Of a DNA stretch of 64,000 nt, positions 21,304 through 34,389 are shown piece after piece. The stretch is from Graphilbum fragrans. Lineage: Eukaryota; Ascomycota; Sordariomycetes; Ophiostomatales; Ophiostomataceae. The DNA lies in contig LLKO01000002.1 of the NCBI GenBank assembly GCA_001513895.1, positions 1,277,716-1,341,715 of the forward strand, written 5' to 3'. Every line of letters begins with the position of its first letter. Positions within the stretch are counted from its first letter, which is position 1. The notes beneath the pieces were generated by a model. The model saw only the letters and a list, made by a program, of their open reading frames with translations. It did not search any database and had not been told where the DNA came from. A program made the translations under genes and the position numbers.

Positions 21304-24300
21304 ATTGAAAGAAAGTAACAGGCGATCGTCACACAAAAGATGTAATGTGACCTGTTCTTATCTGGGAAGCGAGGACAGATCTAGGAGATGGGAGACAGAG
21401 CGTAAAGCATCCCGGGTTAGCATCGTCGATATACAAGATAGCTGCGAACTAGGCACCAGATAACATCGGCAAAGGGGATGCGAACGGGGGGGCATCTCTC
21501 TAACCTCTCCCCAGGAGGACCGCCCACGGATCCAGAGGGGGTAATTTAGGAATTAGGGATGCGGAAACAATGCTAGCCAGCGCATCGTAGGGCAACAGGC
21601 GGAGGCGAGGAGAGGAGAGGAGAAGGAGCTAGCCAAAGAGGGGGGGAAGGGGAGAGAAGAGATGAGGAGTTGGGGAGATAACGGGAGGCGAGAGGAGAAG
21701 AGAAGAGAGCAAGGGGGACAAAACGAGTGAGGAGTGCCGATTAATAGTTGGCGAATGGCAAGAGAGAAGAGAGGAACAAGAGAAGAAGGAGAGGTAGAAA
21801 GGAAGGAGATAAACACCTTTACAAGTAGACCATATCTCTCTCCTGGCGTTGTTGTGAGGAGTGGCAATTGGTGGGAGAGGACGCCTAGAATAGAAACGCG
21901 AGGTTAGCGAGGGACAAAGGTATTATGTCAAGGTCCACTAAGAAAAGGTGGACAGTAGCAACGAGGCCCCAGGACGACAAAGCAGGAACTGTGCCAAGCT
22001 AAAGCATAGTAGATGGCCCAGCCGGAATAGCCACATAGTCACTATGTAGAGAAAAGGCGAGCAGCACGCAGAGGTAGCAGCAGCCGCAGAGGCAGTAATC
22101 GATGCAGGAAAAGACGAAGAAGAAAAGCACAAATACAGCAGCTGGACCCGAGCAAACAGCAGGAAACAGCACCAACAGGAACAGGCCCTGGTACACTAGA
22201 ACACGAGAACACAAGACCGCGAACACAAGACATAGGACGACGCTGAGCACTGGACACGGACAATACTAAGAGAGCTAGGCCGACGATTTTTGTGGCCGTG
22301 TTGTAGTAGCTCAAAGACGAAAGTGAGCGATGGAGAGCAGAGATTGGTGGGGCCAGGTGACTGACAACACGCACTAAGTGGCGAACAATCCACTTTCTCC
22401 AAAAGACCCTGTCTAGGCCGCCCAAAACAGTAAAGGAAACGGGACTGCTGGTCGCACTTGTTGGCGGGCACAGCGAACTGGTCTGCGGTGTGGCTGGCTG
22501 CTACCTGATGGCGGTCCCAGACGGAGTCCACACCGAGCTAGCTGCTACTTTGCAGGCCTCCATAGGATGTGTGGTGTGGTGCTGGGCTGTTTTCTGTGTC
22601 GCTGGATTGCTGTTTCTGGAGGTGCTCCAGCTCACAGGCGACGTTGATGGGGAAGCCTCTAGGCGGAAAACAGCCAGACTCGTGTCTTCTTGTTTTGACG
22701 CCAAGGTGGCTAACCTAGCGCGGCGTCTAAGACGGGAACCAGGGGAAGCAGGAGACACAAAGGATACAGAGAGAGCAAGGAAGTACTCGTAGAATGAGAA
22801 GCAAAACAAGAGAAAACCGGAGAAAGGCCACACCGAGAAGGGAGACATCCAGAGAACACGCAGCCGAGACAAGCAAAGAATGACCTACCGAAAATGTGTA
22901 AAATATCCGCAAAAAGGCGCGACAAGAGAGACCTCGCTGAGACAGTAGAGGTCACAGCCCACACAACGGCTGGAACTTGTAGCCGTTAGCAGCGACGCCG
23001 GCAGATGACGGTGGCCGAGAGCCTAGACCGAGCGGGACCGACGGCAGAGACGACTTGCGATTCTCCGCCAATGCTGTGCCCAATGTGCAGAACAAACAGG
23101 CAAAAAAGACGAGGAGAGCCGACACGGATGGCGGAAGCAAAAGAGCCTCGCAAGTATGCCAAAGAAGCAAGGATGCCAGGTCTGGTGATGCCAACGTTGA
23201 CGACTCGCTTTTAGGGTCTTGCTGAAATTGGCCTGCTGAGGCGAATGAGTTAGTTTAGCTTCGAGCGGAGGTAGGGGCAAAAGTGAGATGGACACGAGAA
23301 GTCGCAACATACCCAGCCGTGTAAAGGGTGAGATGGCTTACGGGAGACAGTAGAGGATAGAACGAGCACCCTAGGGAGCTAGGAACAGGGTTCGGAGGAG
23401 GGTGACAGCTAGTGCTGGTCGTCCTTGTCCTTGCGAGGAGGGTGATAGCCAGAGATGTAAAGTATGATAGGAGTGCTTGGGATCAGGTTTGGTGAGAAAA
23501 GGGTGGGGAGAACTACTGTGAAGAGAAGAAAAAACGAGAGACAGGGAAAAGAGAAAGGGAAGGAAGGAAGGAGAAGGGAGGTCGAAAGAGAGGGAAGGAA
23601 AAGCGGAGGAAGGAAAGGAAGGAGGAAAGAGCGAGAGTATAAGTAGACGGACGAGGAAGGAGCGAACGCCAGATGTAAAGAACGAATGGGGGACAAGCAT
23701 ACTCGTACAAGAGCTGGGGNNNNNNNNNNNNNNNNNNNNNNNNNNNNNNNNNNNNNNNNNNNNNNNGGGGGGGGGGGGGGGTGGAAGATTGGTTCAGGCT
23801 TCGATTATTTCCCATTATTTTTGCTACTAAATTTTATTTCAGATATTTCCATTCTCGTCTAGCACTTTTATGTGTGTGCTTCCTTCCTGATCGATCTCGT
23901 CTATTTTTCACACGCTTCATACTACAATGACTGGGTATTTTATTGGGACAGCGGTGGAATTTGAGCGAGAAGTCAGGTGTCTTTGCCTCTAAGTACACAC
24001 GCGCAAATCACGTATAAGCGACAACAGGCAGCAAGTAGAAACATTGCCCAATAGGTGGAATGTCTGGGCCATAGATGAGACAAGAAAGAAAACAGCCGTT
24101 TCCACCAGTACCAGCTTGGCCACCGCTGTTTATAGTGATTAAAAGGGAATATTGATTGCGAACGTTCTGTATTTGTGCAGCAAGCGAGTTGGTATACGAG
24201 AGTGCATATTACAGGGCACACACCATGCCAAAAGGCCCCACCAAGCCACCTGTACACAGATATGTACTGGTCCATCTCGCTCTCTGGGCTCTTGGACAAT

Positions 24301-24792
24301 CAATTGATACACTCACCAGCCGTGGCAGTGCACCACAGAGACGGCCGTAGAGACTGCAGATGGCGGGCTCCTAAGCGGGACAGCGACCGGCGAGTGTTGA
24401 CCAATAGGATCCAGGAGAACGAAGGACAAGAAAAAGCGTGCACAAGCTTCCAAGGCCCAGACCAGAAACAGAGGGGGTAACAGCCGCCGGCACGGGTTCT
24501 TGACGGGCGGTGCAGTAGTGGTGAGAGCGAGAGCGAATGCCTACAGAGACACAGAGACGAAACGCAGGAACGAGGAACGAGGAACAAGAGCGGCCGCCAG
24601 CAGGGATGGCAATACGGTGGACAACGAGACAAAAGAAATAACAATAAAAGGCAAATTACTAGCGTGGATCACCGATTTGACGAGCGACAACGACGACAGA
24701 CGTCAGGATATCGGTCGGCGAGTTGACCAAGCCGCTTGGTGCTCGGATGGGCGAAAGCGGCAATGCTCACCACGGGCAGGTCTAGCTCGTTT
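21304..24792. other. Gene-free block with strong purine/pyrimidine strand skew
   Basis: From about 21550 to 23700 the + strand is dominated by A and G in runs such as GAGGAGAGGAGA, GAGAAGAGAAG and GGAAGGAAGGA. The proximal part may be the leader of the HMT1-type gene, which is read from the other strand. Minus-strand frames here are Ser/Leu/Phe-rich simply because they read CT tracts. I see no supported gene. Confidence 0.5.
23720..23766. other. Assembly gap (47 N) next to a G homopolymer
   Basis: Forty-seven N bases are preceded by GGGG and followed by 15 G. The gap therefore sits in a G homopolymer that sequencing could not cross. Its true length is unknown. Confidence 0.95.
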
Positions 24793-25371
24793 CTACCGCA
24801 TCCAAAAAGGCGGTGAAATGGCGGTAGCCATGCCGTAGAGCAGCGGGCGGCGACGGCGGGACCAATTGGACAAGGGGGGGCGGGAGAAGGGGGGGCTTTC
24901 TCGAAAGAAGTCAAGACAAAGTTGGGGGGGAGGGAGGAAGAGTTGCTCTGGTATCTCTCTTTGGGCATCGTACCCGGTTTTGCCCTTGATGGGACTGTGG
25001 TCGTATTGCTCGGTGTGAATGGAGATGTATGGAGTAGCTTCGTGCGTATATTTGCTCTGGAACTGCGACGTATATATGCCCATGCTCCCAAAAGCCAGAG
25101 CCAGCGACGCAATGATGACGGCCAACTGGCGCTTTGCGTCCCAAGCACTCTTTTTGGGCGCTGTCTTGCACGGCCTGTCGGTCCCGTGTCTTCTTAGGCT
25201 GCCCTCAGGTTGTGGCCATGGATCAACGTACAGCTATGGTACACATACATGGCATGCCGGCCGGAATTCTACGAGCAGTTGGTGCAGTTGTGCAGCAGGG
25301 GGCCGGCATCCTTACTACAGCGCTAAAAATGTCAGCTTGGACTTGCTGGTTAGGCTCCCGGCCGCCGACAT
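24793..25371 (-). CDS. Candidate small membrane protein, two exons, function unknown
   Basis: Proposed minus-strand exons 25371-25316 and 25198-24793, 153 residues. Exon 1 would give MSAAGSLTSKSKLTFLALY. The donor is GTAAGG at 25315 (GTAGTA at 25318 is also in phase), the acceptor is GGGCAG, and the branch site is weak. Exon 2 contains a basic stretch (RRHGTDRPCKTAPKKSAWD) and a hydrophobic span (LAVIIASLALAFGSMGIY). A polar segment follows (TPYISIHTEQYDHSPIKG, then KTGYDAQREIPEQ). The layout resembles small mitochondrial inner-membrane proteins of fungi, but I do not recognise the family. Residues after REIPEQ are low-complexity and may be a run-on. It could be a conserved small gene, a decayed one, or chance. 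Confidence 0.4.
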
Positions 25372-27590
25372 TTCTGGCCCGGATGGGCCTCCCGGGCTCT
25401 AGTTGGATGTGCTTGCGCTCATTCAGGAAACCGGCAGGCTATAGTGCAGTCGTACTACCCCGTCGAATACTAGACATTGCCATGCACGCTGTGCTCGACT
25501 TGCCTACTCGGACAGTGAACCAGACAGATTGGGCGGTGCTAGCTACATTTCTGTCACTTCACTAACGACCATTGTAGTAGCTCGTGTAAGACAGTTCTTT
25601 TAGCGTGCTTGACCAGCTGTGCGTCTGCGTGATGTCGTTGTACTCGTACGAAAAGCAGCGGTGCCGCCACTTTCGTTTCTCCGTATCGAGCAGCTGGTTG
25701 CGAATCTGGCCGCTGCCGCCTCCGCACGAGACATATACGCGACATACACGGCGTGCCGCTTACATAATCTGTGCCCTCTGTGCCAGCTGCGCCCACTGCA
25801 ATACGGCGTCCCTCTGGCACAACGCCGCCGTAGGAATCCAGTGGCGTGCGGTTTCCCGCGGCGATCCCAGGTGAACTAGTCGTAGGCTTCTTCTGATAGG
25901 CTTCGGCTCCCCTGTTGTCTGAGAGCGCAACTGACCGGCTGCCGTCGTCGCCGTTTCCACTTGCGGCCACTATTCGGATGCAGGGGCACGAGCACTGCGT
26001 TCGGATATGTATGTGTGCCCGGTCGTAGCCATACTGTGTCGTTGCCAGTGCCTGCTACATATATGCTTGCTTCATATGCACGATTTCTTGGACGCAGTCC
26101 TCGCTCGGGGCCTGGCATCCAAAGATACTAGCGGTGAAGGAAACTCTCGCTCTCATCCCCCCCCCCTCTTCCTCCTCCATCCTTCCCGTGATCCACATCA
26201 ACAGTCTTGTGGGCGCTGGTCTGGCTCTCCTGCCCCTCCTAGTGCCCCCTAACCACCCGCTCTCCCGGTGAGCGAGGTCGCTCGTGGAATGCCCACGTAG
26301 ATGGTGCGTATGGGCCAAGGTGGGGAGAGCGGCGAGCCGTGGCGTGGGAACCTCGCCAGACTAACTGCTTCTCCCGCTCTGGGTACGTCCCTCTCCTCAC
26401 CCCGGCCTCTTCCTATCCTATCCTCGTCCAGAGTCCATCGCCACCGATCACACTTCGTCCCCTGCTACACGTACCTTTGTCCCCCTGGCTCTATCATGCC
26501 CCCGTCCACCTCCCATCCTAAGACATCCGTCCGTTACCTTGTAGCCTACCCGCACGACTCGAGGGAACGATACAAAGAGGCGGAAAGGGCCAGGCGCAAA
26601 GGCAAAAAAGCCGCACCCAATGCCGCCCCTGCTGTCTCTCTCCGTCTGCCCATCTTACCCTGGTAGCCTCCCTCGGTCGTGCTCTTGGGCTCTCCCGCAT
26701 CTAGACTTTTTCCCGCACCTCGCGCCCGCTGCCCCCCTCGGTCACCCTCTCCCTCCCGTCCTCCCTTCCGTCTTATTATAGCTTTGGAGTCACAGGCGTG
26801 GCTGCTCGGGTCTGGCGCCAGCACAGTAGCAACACCAATAAACCCTGGCCGCCATGGCCATGGCTGTTTACGCGTATGCCACACCAGTGTGTGGCAACAT
26901 GTGGACGGAACCCGGCCATGACGGCCACAAAGGCATGTTTGCTGTAATCGTGGATCCGGACTAGTGATACACATCTCCGTACACGTCGACGGGCACAAAC
27001 GCAGAAACAGAAGATCACATTGTGCCCTAGCTGGTCACATGAAGTCGTTCGATGTGCTGGGTTCATACGCACAAGTCGGGCATCGAGACAAGCCCTTACG
27101 TGTATCGTCCATATCGAAATGCAATGTCCGTCATCATGTCCCATTTTACCACGCAGCATTCCCAGCGTCCGTCTTGTCGGGCTTGCCTTGCTCAGATGCT
27201 TGTTCCCGACCAATGCCCAGCCAGCAGCCACCGTTCTGTCACATCTTGCTCGCTTTTACCCCCCTTGCGCCCTCCGTCATGCATGTCCTGCTTCTTTTCT
27301 GCCAGGGGGAAAGAGAGAAAAGGGGGGAGGAGCCTCCTCTACGGCTGCGGCTGCGGCAACGGTAACGTACAGAGTACAGATGGCCGCAGGATGACGCTAC
27401 TCTTCTGCATGCACATCTAGCCCTGACAACAGCTCAGAAAATATGGCCGATATCGAAGCCCTTTCGGCCCTAAGTAAGTTTCCTCTGCATGGCCATGTCG
27501 CGTCCCGACTCTATTTTCCATTGTTACTGGCACTACTGTTGCTTCTGCTTTTTTTTTAATGTTGCTTTTTTTGCTTTTTGGTTATTCGCA

Positions 27591-27612
27591 CATACACACA
27601 CACACACACACC
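27591..27612. repeat. (CA)n microsatellite
   Basis: An alternating CA run in spacer DNA. Open frames through it read Thr-His repeats and are not genes. Confidence 0.9.
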
Positions 27613-28800
27613 AAACCACACCGTGTGTGCAGGTATATGTATTCCAAGCACGTCGATGGAGCCAAGCCAACCAAACCGGGCAAGTCTCCCCCATTTCTCC
27701 GTAACTGGCACCACACACCATGGCTTAATACAAAACGCATGCCTTGACCGACTTCTGCCCCATGCTTTAAAAGAGCCGATAAGAGGTCGTCGAGAGCAGC
27801 ATAAATACGGTAACGTGGGTGGGCCACGGACAGCGCTACAGCCAACTACTCCGTCACTACTCGTACCCGTACATAGTTGGCTCGTTGGCTCACCTGACAG
27901 CCAGACAGAGAACAGCACAAAAATCACACAAAAGCTATGGAGTACATACGTCGCACAACGACAGATCCGCACCATCGTAGCGCGGCATACTGTATGTGGT
28001 TTAAGGTGGCTCACGGCATGTAAGAGGGGACCGGTGTACATAGCTCGAAGCGGAAGACGACGGTGGGACCGCATTTTGCTACCACACAGACTCCGTAGGT
28101 AGCTTTTTGGCTTCTACATGGGGACGAGCGACGAGCGACAGGCCAGACGGGCCATGCCTGCCAATCGCACGCCTATGTACAAGTAGATATACCTTGTGAC
28201 TACGTATGCAGTTGCTTGTACAAAGTGATTGTACTCCGTCTTGGCCTGGTGGATGGCATTGTTCAGTCGTATATAGTGCATAACGCGGCCGATGCACAAA
28301 AAGGGATGTAAATGTTTCTTATAAGACCTGAGGGGGAGAACCAAACGGATCAGCTCCCTACGCAGATATGTAGAGATTTGGTATGGGGACTCGTTTTCGT
28401 GGCGCTCCCATGTCGTGTAAAAGTGTCTAAACCACTGGCCATTGGCTATATAAAACGCATGCTATCTAAGCCAAGCTCGTAAAAATCAGGCAGATGTCCT
28501 CTCACTCTCTTACTCAAATGTGGTAGAATGTCACACAAACGGCCTTGCCTTGGGTCTGATATTCTGGCTTGCCACCTTCTATCCCCCCTCTCTCATCCTT
28601 GGGCGCTTCTGCTAAGAAAAGAGAGGGGAGGGGGGTAGCTGTAAGCTTTTGAAGCATGCCCCGAAACTACAGCACATGTGAGGAGGATTAATATCTCGCT
28701 ATGCTACATGTAAGCATTTTGCACCCTACATACGACTACGCCTCGCACGGGGCCACACCTGCATTGCCGAGAGGCGAATTAATAAAAGAGGGCCGCCCAC

Positions 28801-28831
28801 TACGGAGTAGTCGCAGACAGCTTACTCCGTA
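28801..28831. repeat. Inverted repeat of the dispersed 9-base motif
   Basis: TACGGAGTA at 28801-28809 and its exact reverse complement TACTCCGTA at 28823-28831 are separated by 13 bases. It could form a small hairpin or a two-site protein-binding element. It has no terminator-like T tract. Confidence 0.75.
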
Positions 28832-29100
28832 TGTCCTCCATAGATTGGGATAGCAAATGAAAAGACGATAATTACAGCCAACCGACCAACTGCGTCAGAC
28901 ATATATCTAGAACCAGGTTGCAAGAAAAAGAGCAGATTGGGAGCGAGCGGGAGAGACAGCGTGAGAGAGGCAAGGGAGTGAGCCAGCCCAAAGGAGCACA
29001 AAACCAACAATCTCGGGCATCCCGCCCCTCACTCTTTTCTTTTTTTGTATCTCTAATTCTTTCGACGACTAAACATCTCCCAAGTAGCACACTTATGTAC

Positions 29101-32100
29101 GTGCTTCATTTTCATCACAAAATGTGATACACAAAAGGTGCCTAACCGGATTCATGGCGGCTTTTTTTTCTTCTCTCGTCCGCCGGCCCTCCTGCCTTTG
29201 CTGGCACAAGTCTCGCCCTCTCGCACTCTCGTTCCCTCATTCCCCCGTTCCTCGTTCCTCGTCCCCTCGATCCTTGCTCCCCTGTTCCCCTATTGACCTG
29301 TTTCTTTCTCGCTGCTCCCCCCCCCTCCCTCATCACTCTCGTCCCTCCCATCTCTATCATCCCCGCTCTTCCACCATTTCTTTTGCGTGCTTGTGCTCGT
29401 GCTCGTTTCGGATTTTGGACTTCGGGCGCGAACGGTGTACTACTCGGCTCTACTGATTGTCTTTGAGGCTTTTTTTCGGCTAGTCCCCATGTATATGATA
29501 ACCCGATGTATCCCAAGAGGTGTGCTCCCAGGTTTCTTAGGTTCCCACCGCACCCGCAATTTTTGACGAAACTACTCACATACATGTGAGTACGTACGGT
29601 GAAGAGAGAAGGATGCTAGGCACAGCGTATGTAACTAGTCGTAACTACATGCTCTGTCGTTACCGTAGTACCCTACGGAGTACATAGAGGCTGTTACAAC
29701 TCACCTACATTGTCCATACGGAGTACCGAGTATACATGGCGCGAAAAAAATAATGAAAAATAGTCAAATATCGCTCACCCCGTATATCTGCGGAGCGTGT
29801 ACATAGTTACATGCTGCACATTGACCCAGCCACTCGTCTTCCAGAGCAGTCTGTGCACACAACAGAGGGTGGGGAGACAGAGAAAAGAGACGCAATATCC
29901 GCCATCCGCCATCCGCCCGCTGTGGACCGTCCTCCACCCTCTACCCTCCACCCCCTCCGCGCCTCGCTCTTTCTTACCCTCTCGCGGTTGCCGCCACTAG
30001 TCAAGCGCAACGCAGCGTCGGCTTCTGCGTCCCTCATTGCATTTTCTCTTTTCCCAATTGTCCGTCGCTATCCCGGCCGCCCCCCCCTTACGTCCACTCT
30101 TTTCCTTTTCTGTTACTTCACGTCTCTATGACCATCCTAGTCTTTTTCGTGGGCTTCTGTTGGCTTCCTGTCGTTGGCCTCTAGTGGTGTTCTTGCCAAC
30201 CAATGACGGAACACGCATCCAGGTGAAGCTATTTTGTTCGCTATATCAAATTAATTTTGGCTCTTCGGGCATTTTTTTAGGCTTTTTGGGGCTTTTTTCC
30301 CTTTTTTTCTCTTCCCACCTTGCTTGCCGTATCCCGTTGGTGTTGTTTTTTGTTGTGTTTTTGATCTGCGACTCCATTGGTCTCCTACGGGACGTCGGCG
30401 CCGTGACCGGTCAACAAAACAAGATAGCCGGAGAGCTGTCACCCGAGGTTGACACGTTGGTTTCGTTTGTTGTTATGAGCGACTTGTTTTTGTCGGCAGT
30501 GCATCAATGTGACGGAGATCGGGGAAAATTGTGAATATATCCGGCAAGACGAGTCGTATAGGCGAATCATAGTTCAGCAATCGAGGGGAAACTCTAGGAG
30601 GAATATACGTAATTATACATCGCACAGATAGAATGGTACCGACCGAGCGTAAAAGAAATCTCGGGAAGTACGGAGAGACAATAAATGCAGCTTCAGCGAA
30701 AGCGGCATACGAATAACTATGGAAGCTAGGACTATGACGCTGGCCTCTGAGTAATGATCGGCTGTGCTTCGTACGAGTAGCATCATCGGTTTTCCACTAA
30801 TGGCCTTGGCCCTTTTGCATGTTTAAGTTCATCGGCGTATAGTTTGTGTACATTTACGCCCACAGTCCTAACTGTGAGGCCGTTTTATGCATCCCCGCTA
30901 CGTGTTTTTTCCCTATCAAACCGTAAATCGAATGTAGCCCTTTGTATTTTACCTCAAACGAGACGTATGCAAGGCCAGCTACGAACCCGGCTACCGGGCC
31001 CTGATGAGATCTGGGGGGAAATAGAAAGTGTGGGGGAGAAGCCGAAAAAATGGAGGGGGTGGTATAATACATATGGGAAAAAAACTCGTGGTGGGACGCC
31101 ATTGTTTAGGTTCACGATAGTCCCCCACGCCAGTCTGCTCAGGTTACAGGAAGCCATAGTATAATGGGCGTTTATATGAGCCCCTCCGCTCCTTCAATCA
31201 AAAATAGGTGCACCAATGCGTCTGGCTAGTTGCTTAGGTCGCATAGCAAATATGTGTGTAGCAGAAGACGCGGGTGCGGTGGCTCGGCAAATTCAAAGAC
31301 ACGATTTCTGCAGAAAATAAGAGGCATCGTACGACACAAATTGGGGCGCAAAAGGACAAAACGGGAAATATCGTGAAATGGGCGGCAGAGACAGAAGTGT
31401 AAGAGAGGAAGAATGGGGAAAATGACAGCTGCAGAGAAGAAGTTTGGGCACCCACCCACAAGGAAAGGAAAAAGAATAACCCAGGGCGGCGGTTAATAAC
31501 AGCAACTAGCCACGTGAACTGCAACCCGAGTAGCATTGCTTGGCCTCCCCGTTACTGGCGGGTGCCATTATACTCCGTACAGCAATATCACAATTCACTT
31601 CCAGCTAGCTGTCATTGCTACCAGCCATTGCGTTGTATTTTGTCCATTATGTCCCTCGTCTTGTGACAGGTGACATATCTTAGCCTACAGTAAGGCTCTC
31701 TCTGCGGCTAGACAGTAGTTGTACGTTGGCTTGCCATATATGTTGCTTGATGATATGTTGCTTGATGATAGAATTCACTCACTGAATCGATATAAAGGTG
31801 AAACACAGCATGCAACTATTCCTCGTCATCTCCCACCGCAAAATATCGAGGCGAGCTTTGAGACGCGCAGGATCGGCAGGAATAGACTACCGAGACGCCA
31901 GCTTTATGGCTGATTCACTATTGATCTGCACCAAGACACAAGAGGCAACACAGACCTCGTATTCAAATGCCGCAAGTTTCCTCTCTTACGAGTACCTGCT
32001 GGCCACTAGACCATCCGGGGTCTCCAAAGGTCGCCGAGCGGGGCCTCTGATTCAGCCTCACGACCAATGCGAGGGCGCATGGCACGTCGACCAGATAAGA

Positions 32101-34389
32101 AAGCTCTTATTCCGTTGACTCTAGACTCGGAAAAAGACCAACGACGGCAGGCGAGAGCAGCCAGGGATCGCACGACCACAAACACATGTTGTGCGGCCCC
32201 AGTATTTTATTGGCCAGATGCATCTTTCACCAGACCAATGTCTGCTGAAAGAAATGGTCAAAAACAGGTTTCGTGTCCGACCAGCTAAGCCAGAACACTC
32301 CAGCCAGCGGATGGGCTAGACGGAAACATAAAGTGTGTGTGCGTGGCAAAAAAGAAGGGGCCGTCTTGTTCTCGGATGTCTCCGCGGTGGCGGCTATGGA
32401 AATAAAACACACGAGAAACACGGGCTGCTGCTCTTCGACTAGCTTCGTGACGCCTTTCCTCGCGACACATGAGCTTCAGTCACATCTTAGCACCTCTGCC
32501 AAGAATATCACGGATTGCACAGATTGCTTCTTTCGCTCCTATTCGCTTCTACTGGACAGAAACCCCCCACTAGAAGTGCAGACTACGACGTGTAGAACAC
32601 TGCTTTAGGAAAAGGGAAAAGACGGTGGGATGTCAATGAGCGGTGAAGCATAACGAGGGGCAGCAAACAACGAATGAGACACGCACAAGGGGGCCTTCTT
32701 AGCCAACGGAATCCCGGCACCTGTTGGTCATGTTTTTTGCCCGGTTGTGTGGGGGGCCTTCCTCGTATAAGCCCAATAACAAACCCAACTTTTTACAATC
32801 CCGCTTACAGGTCCTGTGTTGCGTCCACCACCCATCCACCCCAAGTTTTCTAGACCTGTTGTGGCCCTCTGTTTCGCAACTGGTTATCGCACTTGGCCCC
32901 GGCCTTTTTGGGTGAAACAGAGGCGAATCCTGCGAGTATGGTGCTCATCCTTTCTTTCGAGGGGCGACACAGAAGAGCGCTGGTATGCCTCTCCAGAAAT
33001 ACTCCCGCATCCTCGTCATGTGGGCCTGTTGAAAGAATTTGGGGCTGCCGTGAGAGGAAAAAAAGGCCACCCCCCCTCGTTGGGGGCTGTTATTAGGCTC
33101 CCCATTGTGCTTATTTTACTCAAAAGAGATTGAGTTGTTTTTTGTCCGGCCCGCGTCTGCCCTCCAGCCAGTTCTTAGACCATCTATAAGCACATGATAA
33201 GGTGTGTAGTTGTATCCCATTGCGTCACTTGTTCGGGGTGCGCCGGTGGATGAGGTCCCCCCCCCCCCCACAATGACGATAACTGGGGGGGCAATGGCCA
33301 CACGGAGAGAGCTAGAGTACGAATAGTGTGGACATATGAGTTGGAACGTGCAAAACAGACCGGGAAAGTGGGAGGTGGAGTCAATGCACTTTTACGTGTA
33401 CTCGTACACCGTACAAAAGCAGGTATTTCCCTTTTACGTGATACCACACTCTAGAACCGATATAGAGGTCACCAGGACCGGTATTTTCCAACAGCAGGTG
33501 TGACTGTGACAAGAGGAAACTAATGTGCTAGGTTCTTTTGTTGTGTATCACTCTTGTCGGGCCACACTTTCTGTTGCTGCCCGTGTTGGTGTGCAGCCAT
33601 CCAACAGGTTTTTTGCACACCGCTGCAGGAAAACGCCACCGTAAGCAGGGACATGCACGACTGCTTAACACAAGGCTGCGGGTGTCTGTTTTTCGGGCCC
33701 TCTTTGCTGTGGCTAACTTGTGTCGGGTGCCTCGGGGTCTCGATTCGGAACGTCCAAAGGCATATTTTAGTTTTACCTTCAGCTGCTGCAAACCTCCTTT
33801 GTCCATGAGCAGCAAGAAAAAAAAAAGGTCTCCAGTGTCTCGGCGGGAAGCTAGGGCTAATTCCTGTATCTCGCTCTGCGTTGTCCATCCACAGGGCAAT
33901 ATTTTATATTGATGGATTATAATTCGTACTCCCAAATACCGAGTACCCGATCCTTGCTTGAGGAGTTCACGTAGTATTTGGTTGTGGTTACTCATGGCTA
34001 TGCTTCCATACCATGGCTTTCCTGTATACATTGAGGCAATACAGTCGCTGTAACCCACCGTACGACGCATGTAAGAGACGACGGAGACATGTTTCTGCTA
34101 GTGGCCAATAATCAGAGCCTCGACAAAATAAACAATCACAAATCTACATTCTAGATACACCTCTCCTAGTCTTTCGCCCGGAGAAAGGATCTCTTTAAGA
34201 CAAACTGCACGAAAAGAATACGTAAACCTGCCTTATGTTTATCGATCCTGTTTCGGGCCATTGGCGTACATAAATGCAGGTTGCACGCAGCTAGATCCTT
34301 CCGAAATGTAGTAAAGACGTGGTAGGAGGGGACCGTCAGGCGGCTTGATGGATGTGGATCAGACAAGATTCTCGAGTGATACCAAATGT
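29101..34389. other. Gene-poor stretch, no supported gene
   Basis: CT-rich blocks at about 29150-29400 and 29930-30140 resemble leader sequence, but no downstream coding region could be found. Motif copies lie at 29674, 29717 and 31571. A 15-base direct repeat (TGTTGCTTGATGATA, two copies) lies at about 31741-31770, and a 13-C homopolymer at 33257-33269. Open frames such as 33528-34070 (-) have no recognisable domain. Confidence 0.45.

Larger units (their letters stand above)
25372..29100. other. Gene-poor stretch, no supported gene
   Basis: Both strands have short open frames without family features. A CA dinucleotide run lies at about 27591-27612. Inverted copies of the 9-base motif at 28801-28809 and 28823-28831 form a 13-base-spaced inverted repeat. 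Scattered TACGAGTA-type motifs lie at 25641 and 27858. No rRNA or tRNA could be recognised. Confidence 0.5.

Noticed and set aside
27556..28102. Overlapping frames reading Thr-His or Cys-Val repeats
   Set aside because: They arise from the CA microsatellite at 27591-27612.
33528..34070. 180-residue minus-strand frame in the gene-poor region
   Set aside because: No domain, no start context and mixed codon use; best treated as a chance frame.
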